This document shows, one piece after another, positions 50,311 through 60,290 of a stretch of 64,000 bases of DNA (positions are counted from its first letter, which is position 1; each line of letters starts with the position of its first letter). Both the position numbers and the translations under genes were made by a program. The notes under the pieces were generated by a model. That model saw nothing but the letters and a program-made list of their open reading frames with translations, made no database searches and was not told where the DNA came from. This DNA comes from Selaginella moellendorffii (taxonomy: Eukaryota; Streptophyta; Lycopodiopsida; Selaginellales; Selaginellaceae): positions 599,591 through 663,590 of the forward strand of contig NW_003314271.1 in NCBI RefSeq assembly GCF_000143415.4, written 5' to 3'.

Positions 50311-51147
50311 CTAGTGTTTTTCTTTCTTTTCTATTGTAATTAAGAAGTGAAAAGTATCAATCAAACCACAATATGTAAAAGCCAATAAGAAAAGCACTAT
50401 AGAATAGCTCCAGAGAAACTTTTTCAAAGACAAATTCTTCAGTTTATTACTAGCAGAACTACTTTTTTGTAGATGCACAGAGGTCACAGTACAACATACC
50501 AGCTTGCCGTCACTGTTGGCTGCGAGCGTGGCCATTTCCACGGCCTCTCCGTTGCTATACCTGCAACTCAGCTTGCCTCCCTCCAAAGAGCAGCTGGCTT
50601 TGGGATCCGAGGTACATGTCTTAACATCCAGGGAAGTATTGTCATTCTGTGTACTGTCCAATTTCTTGCAGTAGGCCACCAGCACGCCAGTGGCCTGGTC
50701 ATAAGAAGTAGGAGTGCAACTATCAAGAAATTTATTGCAGGTGCCGGAGCCATCGTTTATGTTGCAACACACCATGCTTCCATCATTGTTTCCTGCATAA
50801 TTCTCCATATCAACGGGGAGGGAGTTGTCATTGGTACAAGAGAAGATTGGAGATTTGCTTGATCCCTGTCCCTGGAGTTCGCAATTGGCCACTCCACCAC
50901 ACTCGTCTGTGCTCAAACTTGAATTGTGTGTAGAGCCATTGACCATTTTGCATGTTGCTTTCAGGACTTTGTTTCTATAAGAGAGGGGTGTACAACTTTT
51001 CAAAAAGCCTCCGCATGATGAATCACAACTCTACAAGAACCCAAATCAAATTTCCTGGCCGCAGAAGAATTTTCTTTGGTGTGAGCTTACCACGAGTAGA
51101 AATGTGTTGATTACAAACACCAACAACGTGCACACAAGCTTTGGCAT
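50311..51147 (-). CDS. Secreted two-repeat Cys-rich protein, cyanovirin-N-homology-like, with extended tail
   Basis: Exon 1 (51147-51091) encodes a signal peptide (MPKLVCTLLVFVINTFLLV); exon 2 (51030-50311) gives two repeats of about 95 residues, 258 aa total. Each repeat begins CGGFLKSCTP or CNKFLDSCTP, then a strand pair (VLKATCKMVNG; VLVAYCKKLD), a SLST/SLDV motif and Cys residues. The pattern SC...L.A.C......SLD recalls cyanovirin-N homology lectins known from fungi, ferns and cyanobacteria, but the link is by eye. After the last repeat (LVCC) this copy has about 55 extra residues including a hydrophobic run (SYSIVLFLLAFTYCGLI). In the sister gene the matching DNA is 3' UTR. Confidence 0.6.
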
Positions 51148-51299
51148 TGTGCTACGATAGTTAAGGTGATTTCTAATGTTCATTAGAAAAAATTGTGATG
51201 TCTTTGAGCTTTGTTAAATCCGGAATGCACACTAAAGGACGAAATACCATGTCTTATTTCTTGCCACCACAAGTTCTTTTGTTGACAATTGTGCATTAT

Positions 51300-51690
51300 T
51301 TTATTCTTTTTTTTCAAAAGGTGAAGAACAACGCCTCGAACTTTCGGGAGCCTGGTTGCCAGGTCCACTGTCGGGTCACTTCCCATGGACTTTTCATAGA
51401 GCACCACATCCTCTTCTCTCGAGCCATAAGCACTGATAGGCAGCTTCCACGTCCGCGTACGTGTTTGCTTCACTCGGCTGGAAAAAGATGGACAGTCCAA
51501 AGTGAAAAACTTAACCAGAGCTCATGGTCAAGTACAAGAACAATGAAAAACTGCAAAGTTCCTGTAGAGCATAAAAGAAAATATTTTTCCACGGCCACCA
51601 GCTTTCCTAAGTTCCATCTCTCGGAGCGTATGTCCAAAGTGATGGAAAGACAAGGTGCTTCTAGTATGCCAGCTGTGATCTTCATGTAAA
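51300..51690 (-). pseudogene. ABHD17-type hydrolase fragment
   Basis: EEDVVLYEKSMGSDPTVDL and LPKVRGVVLH are readable; the nucleophile motif GQSVG of the family reads EKSMG here. The start and end of the protein are missing. Confidence 0.65.
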
Positions 51691-51790
51691 TTTGCAAATA
51701 TTTATGTAAAAGCCAAGAATAGCTCTAGAGATCAACAAGCTTTTCCAAAGACCTTTATTGTACTGAATGTTTTTATTATCTTCCTTCTGC

Positions 51791-52465
51791 TTAAACTGGT
51801 GCTGGTGCAGAACTGCAACATGCCACATTTCCATCATTGTTGCTTGCCAGAGTGGCCATTTTCACGGCGTCTCCGCTGCTATAGTTGCAACTCAGTTTGG
51901 CTCCCTGCAAAGAGCAGCTGGTATTGGGATCTGAGGTACACGTCCTAACATCCAGGGAAGCATTGTGATTCCATGTAGTGTCCACTTTCTCGCAGGAAGC
52001 CCACAGCATCCCGGTGGTCGGGTCGTAAGAAGTAGGAGTGCAACTGTTGAGAAATCCACCGCAGGTGCCAGACCGATTACTTTTCCTGCAACACACCATG
52101 TTGCCGTCGTTGTTGCCCGCATATTCCTCCATATTGACGCCGAGGGAGTTGTTACCGGTACAAGAGAAGGTTGGAGCTGATTGGCTTGATCCAGGCTGCT
52201 GGAGCCTGCAATTGGCCACTCCACCGCACTTGTCTGTGCTCAAGCTTGACTCGTGCTTAGAGCCATTGACCATTTGGCAACTTGCTTTCAGCACATTTTC
52301 CCAATAAGAGATGGGTGTACAGGTTTTCAGAAAGCCTCCACATGATGAATCACAACTCTACAAGAAGCCAAATAAAGTTCTTTGGTCTCAGAAGAATTGT
52401 GAGCTTACCACGAGTAGGAATGTGTTAATTACAAACACCAACAAAGCACACACAAGCTTATGCAT
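51791..52465 (-). CDS. Secreted two-repeat Cys-rich protein, cyanovirin-N-homology-like
   Basis: Paralogue of the gene at 50311-51147. Exon 1 (52465-52409) encodes the signal peptide MHKLVCALLVFVINTFLLV; exon 2 (52357-51791) gives two internal repeats of about 95 residues starting CGGFLKTCTP and CGGFLNSCTP; 207 aa, ending at NVACCSSAPAPV. Eight or so Cys per repeat unit suggest a disulfide-stabilised extracellular fold. Asn-X-Ser/Thr sites are present (NGSKH, NNSL, NASL). Intron position and sequence match the sister gene, so they are a recent duplicate pair. Carbohydrate binding is a guess from the CVNH resemblance. Confidence 0.65.
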
Positions 52466-52639
52466 TGTGAAATTGCTCCAAGATGGTCTACGTGGTGTTC
52501 TCTCGTTAGTTTTAAGTGATATCTTTGATCTTTCTTAAGGACGAAATACTAAAACTATTTATTAGTTCACACGTGATTTGGCATACCAATGTGCATTTTG
52601 TTAAAGAGCGAGTGGTGTAAATAAAACATGGATATGAAC

Positions 52640-53010
52640 GAGAATAAGAACTTGGCCAGGAGCACAACAATGCTCATAGCTCTGGAAACACCAAAAGCTT
52701 GGTACTTCCAATGTTTCACTGTTACTTTACGCGTCTGGGATTATATCTCAGAGGAATTCAGCAAACGAACGGCTCACGAGATCGTCAAAACAGCTTACTC
52801 TACTCTGTCGGCCTCAATGCATCTTGGTGGGTGCCACGAAACCCTGTAAACAGCTAATGAATGAATGAATGAATATCCCCAGGATCCACTATATCCTTTA
52901 AAGCTCGTCTCGCTACCATCAACACTTCTGGAACCCCTGCCAATCACGTCGTCTTTGGATGAGGTCCCAATGACGGTCATGCGGCTCGGCTCTATCTTCA
53001 TCTCGACGCT
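52640..53010 (+). pseudogene. Fragment of VTE5 exons 5 and 6
   Basis: Pieces such as ttactttacgcgtctggg (near 52722) and cctgccaatcacgtcgtctt (near 52937) match VTE5 exon 6; the sequence around 52660 resembles exon 5. A tgaa tetranucleotide run interrupts it near 52860. Confidence 0.7.
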
Positions 53011-53029
53011 TCGTGGCTCTTCTCATAAC

Positions 53030-53800
53030 AAGATATAAAATTTCTTTGAAGTGAGCAGCGTAAAAAGCTCTTGCAATAAGTGGTGGTCTACCTGTAAGAA
53101 CTGTTTCATAAAAATACAAGCGTTTTTTCTTTCTCGTTAGTAAGACCGGGTCCTTTCGATCCCTTGCCCGTTCCTTGGGCCACTGGATTTCTAAAGAGAC
53201 ATGATAAACTTCTGATATACTCTGGATAAAGCTCCAAGTTGCAGTGACCCCCTCCTTTGAGCCACAGTGGCTCGTACTTTTCCTTGCAAAGATCCCACAG
53301 CTGCCATGCGAGCAATCCACAACTTCGTCGCTGGTATCCTGTGAAAATGAAGATCAGATTCCTGACCTACAACTAGAACCAAGTGGGGAAAAGAAGAAAG
53401 AATAAAGAAGAAACTTTATCACTTACGTGAATGATGAGCACGGGACAATTCACGCGTCTTATCTTTTCAATGTTCTGCAAGGAACCGAAGGTAGGAAAAT
53501 CAAATCAAAGAACTCTCTTCTCATAATCAGTATGTTCTCTTGACGGGGTACATAACACGCAAGCCGGAAAGGATTGGACTATGAAGAACAACGCCTCGAA
53601 CTTTCGGGAGCCTGGCCGCCAGGTCCACTGTCGGGCCACTTCCCACGGACTGTCCATAGAGCACCACATCCTCTTGTCTCACGCCATAGTCTCGCTCCAA
53701 GCACTGATAGGCAGCTTCCACGTCCGCATACATGTTTGCTTCACTCGGCTGGAAAAAGATGGACAGTCCAAAGTGAAAACCTTAACCAGAGTTCATGGCC
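53030..53800 (-). pseudogene. Broken ABHD17-type alpha/beta hydrolase gene
   Basis: Three exons are recognisable on the minus strand: about 53755-53530 (MYADVEAAYQCLERDYGV, nucleophile motif GQSVGSGPT, VRGVVLHSPILSGL), 53475-53428 (NIEKIRRVNCPVLIIH) and about 53350-53180 (EVVDCSHG ... [20 protein letters not shown]). The N-terminal exons are missing and a small deletion after SHG shifts the frame. In intact relatives this family removes palmitate from membrane proteins; here no product is expected. Confidence 0.75.
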
Positions 53801-53834
53801 AAGTACAAGAACAATGAAAAACTGCAAAGTTCCT

Positions 53835-54960
53835 GCAGCTAAAAGAGATGATGATTTTCTTGTGAAATCTCACTTTTCCAGGAACAAGAATGATCCGAAT
53901 CTCTACTTTAAACGAATGGGAGATGAAGTGATTTACATCGCTGTGTATGTAGACAACACCCTACTCATTTGCAACAGCCTTGTTTTCCTAGCTAAAATCA
54001 AGGTGGCTTTCTCATCTCATTTTGAGATGAAAGACCTTGGTGAAGCTCGCTATTGCCTTGGCATCCAGATTGATTGCAGACAAGATGGCTCCCTCTTTCT
54101 GCATTAAACCAAGCATGTGGAAGATGTCCTGCAACGATTCGCCATGGACTCTTGTGCGCCTGCACACATGCCAATGGTTGCTGGCTTAAGACTTTCTAAG
54201 GATACGTCTCCTTCTACAGACTTAGATAGAAGGAAAATGGCGAACGTTCCTTACTGAAGTGCTGTGGGAAGCATGATGTACTTGGACATGACTAGACATT
54301 GCCTTCTCAATGAGCATGGTAAGCAGGTTTCTCAACAATCCAAGCCATGCACATTGGCAAGCAGTAAAAAGAATCTTTTGGTACTACTTTTGGCTTACTT
54401 TACATGCCAAAATTCACAAGCTTACAGGGCTACTGTGATTCGGACTGGGCTGGCTGCCCAGATTCACGAAGATCACACACAGGCTATTTTTTTTAGCTTG
54501 CATCAAGCAGCTCTTTCTTGGAGCAGCAAGAAACAGAGTGTTGTGGCTTGCTCTAGTTGCAAAGCTGAGTATATGGCCGCTAGCACTGCTTGCAAGGAGG
54601 CCATCTGGCTTGGCTGTCTTCTAACAGACATGGAACACTCTTTTCCAGGTTCAATAGCGATCTATTGTGGCAATTAGGGCTACATTGCCTTAAGCAAGAA
54701 TTGCAAGATCAACTCAAGAACAACATTATTTTCTTCGAGACTAGCATGAAGATGGAATCGTCAAGCTTGTGTATTGTCCTACTCAGGACATGCTTGTTGA
54801 CGTTCTGACCAAGGCACTCTCCCAGCCGAAATTTTCTCAGTTTCAGGTTGCACTTGGCATCTGCGAGAGTGTTAACGTGCCAAGCCGTACAACGTACAGA
54901 CAGACACCAGTGCCAACTAGGACGCCAGGAGACGTGTTGTTTTTTGACTAAAAATCTCAT
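53835..54960 (+). mobile_element. Decayed Ty1/copia retrotransposon, reverse transcriptase and RNase H part
   Basis: Copia signatures in order: YIAVYVDNTLLIC (the YVDD-type catalytic site, here YVDN), FEMKDLGEARYCLGIQI, GSMMYLDMTR, and the RNase H segment QSVVACSSCKAEYMAASTAC and EAIWLG. Stops and frameshifts (for example near 54105 and 54255) make it inactive. Gag, protease and integrase are absent and no LTRs are seen. Confidence 0.85.
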
Positions 54961-55089
54961 GAATAAAAATTCATTCAATAGTCAAATACAACAGTCTCGG
55001 CATGAATGCCGTTCTCTCAGTCAGCAGGCTGCTAAGTTCATTCTTGTTTGATGGCACTCTGTATTGCTGACATGGAGATGGCACACTCC

Positions 55090-55610
55090 TCCATTGTTGA
55101 AGCTTCACAGCTCTTAGTTGCAACACATGACTATGGGGGTCATTTAGCCGCAATGAACACCAGCAAGAAGATACTATGCGTGGGGTACTTTTGGCCCACA
55201 CTCTACAGTGACAGTGCCTAGTATGTTCAACACTCCCAACCATGTCAACAATTTCAGACTGTTTGTCTACATGATAAACACCTACTATATCCAATTCACC
55301 CAGAAGGACCGTTTATGCAGTGCAGTTTGGACTGTTCAGGACTTTGTGCTCTAGCCTCTAACATGCACACCTACATTTTCATGGCTATAAATAGCATTAC
55401 TAAATGAGCTGAAGCAGTTTCTTCTCCGGTTTTTGATCAGCAAACGACTGTTGACTTTCTGTACACACATATTTGCTGTCATTTTGGAGTTCTAAGGATC
55501 CTACTTTCTAATCGAGGATCACACTTCTTAGGTGCTATTGTTTTTGAGCTGACAACAAAGCTTGGGATTTCTCATCTGACATCAAGTTCCTACTTGTAGC
55601 GCATTTGAAT
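55090..55610 (+). mobile_element. Decayed Ty3/gypsy integrase fragment
   Basis: HDYGGHLAAMNTSKKILCVG, YFWPTLYSDSA and CQQFQ match the zinc-binding HHCC part of gypsy integrases, followed by part of the catalytic core (LLSNRGSHF near 55505). Stops are frequent. It is in the opposite orientation to the gypsy piece at 56.9-58.7 kb, so it comes from another element. Confidence 0.7.
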
Positions 55611-56900
55611 TTGGAGCCAAACTCCAAGCCCATTGCGCTATGAAATGAGAGTCCGATACAATCCCACGAGCATCAACTCCCTGTATCCAGCATCTGCATG
55701 CAAAATGGTGTTAGATGGAGTCTGGCACAATTTTGGCATACTGGTGATCTAACGTGAGGAGGAGGGTACCCTACCGACTAGAGTAGTGTGGAACTTGGGT
55801 TTAAACCTAAATCGGATGCAAAACAAGAAGTGACACAAACCCCCTATTGAGGAACACATGCTTTGGACTTTCACCCCAAGCCTCTTTTGGGACAAGCTCG
55901 AAACTTACTAAATATGGAATATCCTTCTACATTCTGTAGACATGCCAAATGAGTGAATCTAAACACTTTCCATAAATAGCATTTAGGATCGAAATGAGAC
56001 TAACACAAAAGGCATGATACGGTAAGCTATCATCTAGCAAATATTAAGGGACTAGTCTCAGTATCAAGGGAATTCCTAACACTAGCAAGTGCAAGCCAAT
56101 AACATGAGTTTTCCCGTCACCATGTTAAGTATGCTTGACTTAATGACAACTTAGGATTTCCTTCTTTAGTGCCCTTTCAGTATAAGTGCACATGTGCTGA
56201 CTAGTTTCTCAACTAGCTTGGGTGGAGACTATAAAGGGAACCAGCAGTACCAACCTTATGCCGTCGTGGCAGTAAGGAAAGAGTGTCTATAAGGACTGGC
56301 CGACAAGTATCTTTCGATACCCGAAGCCACATTCGCGACACTCTCCCCACCCTTAGGGAAGATCAATGTCATCGTCGATGCATACCCAAGTTTAGCAAAC
56401 CGTCAAGGAAACAACTCCGAAAGTTAATGAAAAGCACACTATGTGGGAAACACACCAACTTAAATGAGTTATAGAATGACCTCTCCTTTACGTCTAAAGA
56501 CGTTAAGACTCAGACACCCTCTGGCCGTCGCCGATAAGGAAATGACTAACAGAGTTAGCCACCCTTGTTGCTCCGAGTACCATTCAACTTACAAAGGAAT
56601 GATACACCATGCCTGTAGGGATATAGGGAAAAGGCCAAGCCCAACTTCCCCTGAGCAAGAAATCAACCCCGTCGGGAAGATTTAGACAACTATTGTAAAC
56701 TGGCAGATTAAGTTGTTTACATGACCACGCCCCTTTTCAAAAATGAGTCATTGAGAGAGAGGCGGGGACTTGTGATCAGTCTATAATAGTTATCCCCATG
56801 GTTATGGATTGAACCCATGCACCGAAGTGCCAAAGTCAACCTACCAAAATTGACCCAAGTACTAACGAGAGAAACAAAACTTTCATTTATAAAAAGATAT
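55611..56900. other. Repetitive non-coding DNA, probably transposon-derived
   Basis: No protein resemblance. Its position next to the gypsy pol fragment suggests LTR or untranslated retroelement DNA, but no repeat partner is visible in the window. Confidence 0.35.
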
Positions 56901-56949
56901 TACTTTATTAATTAGCAAGATTTATTACAAGATTTACAAAACTATTCTT

Positions 56950-58677
56950 TATTACAATTCTTATACTCCGTGACAAGCTCACAAGCATGTGTAAGATTCC
57001 TAAGAGGCTCCCAAGTTGATTCACAAGATAGATAACCTTTCCATTTACCTAAATATTCTTTGGTTCAACCACCATGTGCCTTACGAAACAAAAGAATAGC
57101 CTCAACCTCATACTCCAGTTCACCATCAATAACATCTGGAGCTGAGCAAATCCCTAGAGCAGCCAGGATCCTCATGATATGGGGGTAGTAAACTGACATG
57201 AAACACATGATGAAGTCTGAACATCTCTTGTGGAATATCCAACTGAAAGGATACATCACCAAGTCGTTTCAACACCCAATAGGGTCCAACATATCTCAGT
57301 AATAGTGTTCGAGATAAAGATCCCTTAATGTTCAAATTCCGGGAAGATAGCCACACTTGATTTCCCACTCGATAGGATACATCCCGTCAATGCTGATCCT
57401 TATCACGTCGATACCTATCCTGAGCTTTGCCCATCGCCTCAGTTGCTCTAGACCAACTTTAGCATAGCTGCTCCACATAAGTCTCAACAGCCAGAACCAA
57501 CACTTCGGACATTAGTTTTGGTACAACAATCTATTGAGGCACCCACAAACATTCCCTTGCAATATCTCCCATTGAGAACAGCCAATAGTGTTGTGAAATG
57601 TGTTGTTATAACAGATTTCTACTGTGTCCAAATGCTCAACTCAGTTGCGTTGGTCTGCCACAACATAGTACCGCAGATAATCCTCAACTTGAGCATTCAT
57701 ACGTTCGGTTTGCCCATCAGCATGAGGATGATAAGCCGTACTAAACTTCAACTTGGTACCAAACAATTGGAACAGTGTGCCCCAAAACTTCCCCGTAAAT
57801 CTCAAATCTCTATCCAAGATCATCTCTTCGAGAAGACCACAAACCCACAGGACTTCATGGAAAAAGAGCTTTGGTGCTTGCTTTGCATTTACTATTTCCA
57901 TAGTTGGAATCAAGTATGCAATCTTTGACAATTGATCCACAACCACTATCAAAGTATCATAACCTTTAAACTTCGGCAAACAAGTGATGAAATCAAGTGT
58001 CACACTTTGAAATGGCCATGCTGGTGCTGGAATGCACTACAACTTTCTAGCTTGCTTCTCAATTCTACACTTACATTGCTTGCATACAGGGCAAGAACTA
58101 ACATACTTTGCTACATCACCTTCCATACCAGACCAAAAAAATCCCTTTTTCAATGAAGCCAGAGTCTTTCACTTTCCACCATGTCCCGTTGCCGGAACAT
58201 CATGATGTTCCTACAGAAACAACTACTGCAGATCCTTAGAGGGAAGATACAAACTTTCTTTCTTATAAAATATAAGTCCATCCCGAATTGAGAAGTGAAG
58301 TTTCGCATTGATGCAACTTTCACTGCATCATTACTAGGGTTCTACTTCGACAACTCCACACGGTGCAAGATTGCTTTTGCCAATGGATCACTTCCATACA
58401 AAACCCAAACATCCTCCAACTAGTCTGAACTGATTGCTGATATTGCCCAGAACTGAGCCTGGCGACTCAATGCATCCGGAACAATATTGTCTTTACTAGA
58501 TTTATATATGATTTCAATATCATATTTAGCAAGCTTCTCTTGCCAACGAGCCTACTTCGGCGTAAGCTTAGGCTGTGTAACAAAGTAGCTCAGTGTGTTA
58601 CTATCTGTATAAACCTTGGTGTGTCCACCCAAGTAGTGTTTCCAGTGTTCCAAGGCCGACACTATAGCAAACATCTC
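56950..58677 (-). mobile_element. Ty3/gypsy retrotransposon pol fragment (RNase H, integrase)
   Basis: On the minus strand, from right to left: RNase H (EMFAIVSALEHWKHYLGGHT, TDSNTLSYFVTQPK, DALSR), integrase zinc finger (C-x2-C near 58080), core DFITCLPKFKGYDTLIVVVD, HPHADGQTERMN, and the C-terminal SRTLLLRYVGPYWVLKRLGD, LHHVFHVSLL (GPF/Y module). Several stops interrupt it. At 58677/58678 the RNase H frame is cut by the LTR element to the right. Confidence 0.88.
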
Positions 58678-59160
58678 TGTAAGCGATTAATTTTTCCATT
58701 CTACTTTAGTCACTTAACCACACTTCTGACCACTTGGAGGAGTCTCATTCACAACCTCCATAAGTCCAATTCAGGACTTGGGACTTGCTAGCCCCAAGAG
58801 TGGCATCCATGCCACTCCACCCTTGCATCTGGTCCAAGTGCTCCACGTGTCCGATCCCATGATCGACACTCAAAGGTACCACCGACATAGCAGCCTGTTA
58901 TGCTAAGGCCATGCCCAATCACCTTTGCCACACCTGTAGTCCAATACCACTTGCAACACAGTCTTGTCTCTCCAAGACTGAGCCAACCATCCGTGAGTGG
59001 TCATCCCAGATCCACTCCTTAGCATCCTTAGGATGCCCACCGACAAGGGGAACAGCCTTCCCCAATATCCCTCTGTCTGTCCCCATTAAGTCCCTTTCTG
59101 CCCTTGGCCGTGTTTGCCAACATTGCCACTGGATCGAGGCCCACAAGCCTAACCACTAAT
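58678..59160 (-). repeat. 3' LTR of the LARD-like element (minimum extent)
   Basis: Matches 63519-64000 almost base for base; differences are scattered single bases (for example cacttct/cacctct, accaccgac/accactgac). The true right end may be near 59597. Confidence 0.8.
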
Positions 59161-59679
59161 TCCCATGGTCCTCTGGGACTTCCTCACCACATGACCGTAT
59201 CCTTGGCCACCACACCAAAGGACTACTCCTTTTCCTTTCCACAGTCTGGGACTTTGGGACAACACTTCAGAACACTGTGGCCTTACGCGAGCCACTTGGG
59301 TACTCTCCCCGCCTTCCGCCTTTGGGTGCTCTAGCCATGGGCTTAGAGCGAGGTTCCGTTGAGCCATGCCTGGTATCCAAGTAGGTAGTGCCACCCACAC
59401 TTGGACTGGGAGCATCGGCTAGTCGATCTCTTGGGGGAACTAGAGCCGGCTCTTGAACACTTCACCAAGCTACCCCGCTTGTCGGTCCGTATTCACTTTA
59501 GTCTTGGACTTCCCAGTGGTCAGTTCATCACCCAACACTGGGTCTGGCCTTCCTGGGCCAAATTGGCCTTTCCTGGCCAAATTGGCTCCATTGCAGTCCT
59601 CCCCCTCACTATACTTTTGGAGCTCACCAAACCCCCTAGGGTCTGGGAGACAAACGCTTTGGGCTTTCACCCTCTCAGA

Positions 59680-60290
59680 CTCGAAGTCGGACTTGAACTC
59701 GGACTTGGACTCGAACTCGGACTTGGACTCGAACTCGGACTCGAACTCAGACTCAGACTCAGACTTGGACTCGGACTCGGGCTCGGGCTCGGGCTCGGTC
59801 TCGGCCTCCCCCTCGGTCTCGGTCTCGATCCTGGTTTTGGTCTCGGTCTCGACCTCGGACTCCATCTCGGGTCCTTCTCGGACTCCATCTCGGGTCCATC
59901 TCAGACTCCATCTTGGACTCCATCTCGGTCCATCTCGGACTCCATCTCGGGCTCCGTCTCGGTCCATCTCGGACTCCATCTCGGACTCCGTCTCGGTCCA
60001 TCTCGGACTCCACTTCGAACTCCATCTCGGACTCCATCTCGGACTCCACTTCGAACTCCATCTCGGACTCCATCTCGGTCCATCTTGGACTCCATCTCGG
60101 GCTCCATCTTGGTCCATCTCGGACTCCATCTCAGACTCCGTCTCAGTCCATCTCAGACTCCATCTCGGACTCCGTCTTGGTCCATCTCGGACTCCGTCTC
60201 GGTCCATCTCGGACTCCATCTCGGACTCCGTCTCAGTCCATCTTGGACTCCATCTCGGACTCTGTCTCGGTCCTTTTGGGTCCTTTTTTG
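59680..60290. repeat. Minisatellite of ctcgga(ctccat)-type units
   Basis: From 59680 to 59865 short units of six bases (ctcgga, cttgga, ctcggg, ctcggt) repeat; from about 59866 to 60275 longer 10-12-base units (ctcggactccat, ctcgggctccgt, ctcggtccat) repeat. Long open frames occur on both strands because the units lack stops; the predicted Ser/Asp or Arg/Trp-rich peptides are artefacts. Confidence 0.9.
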
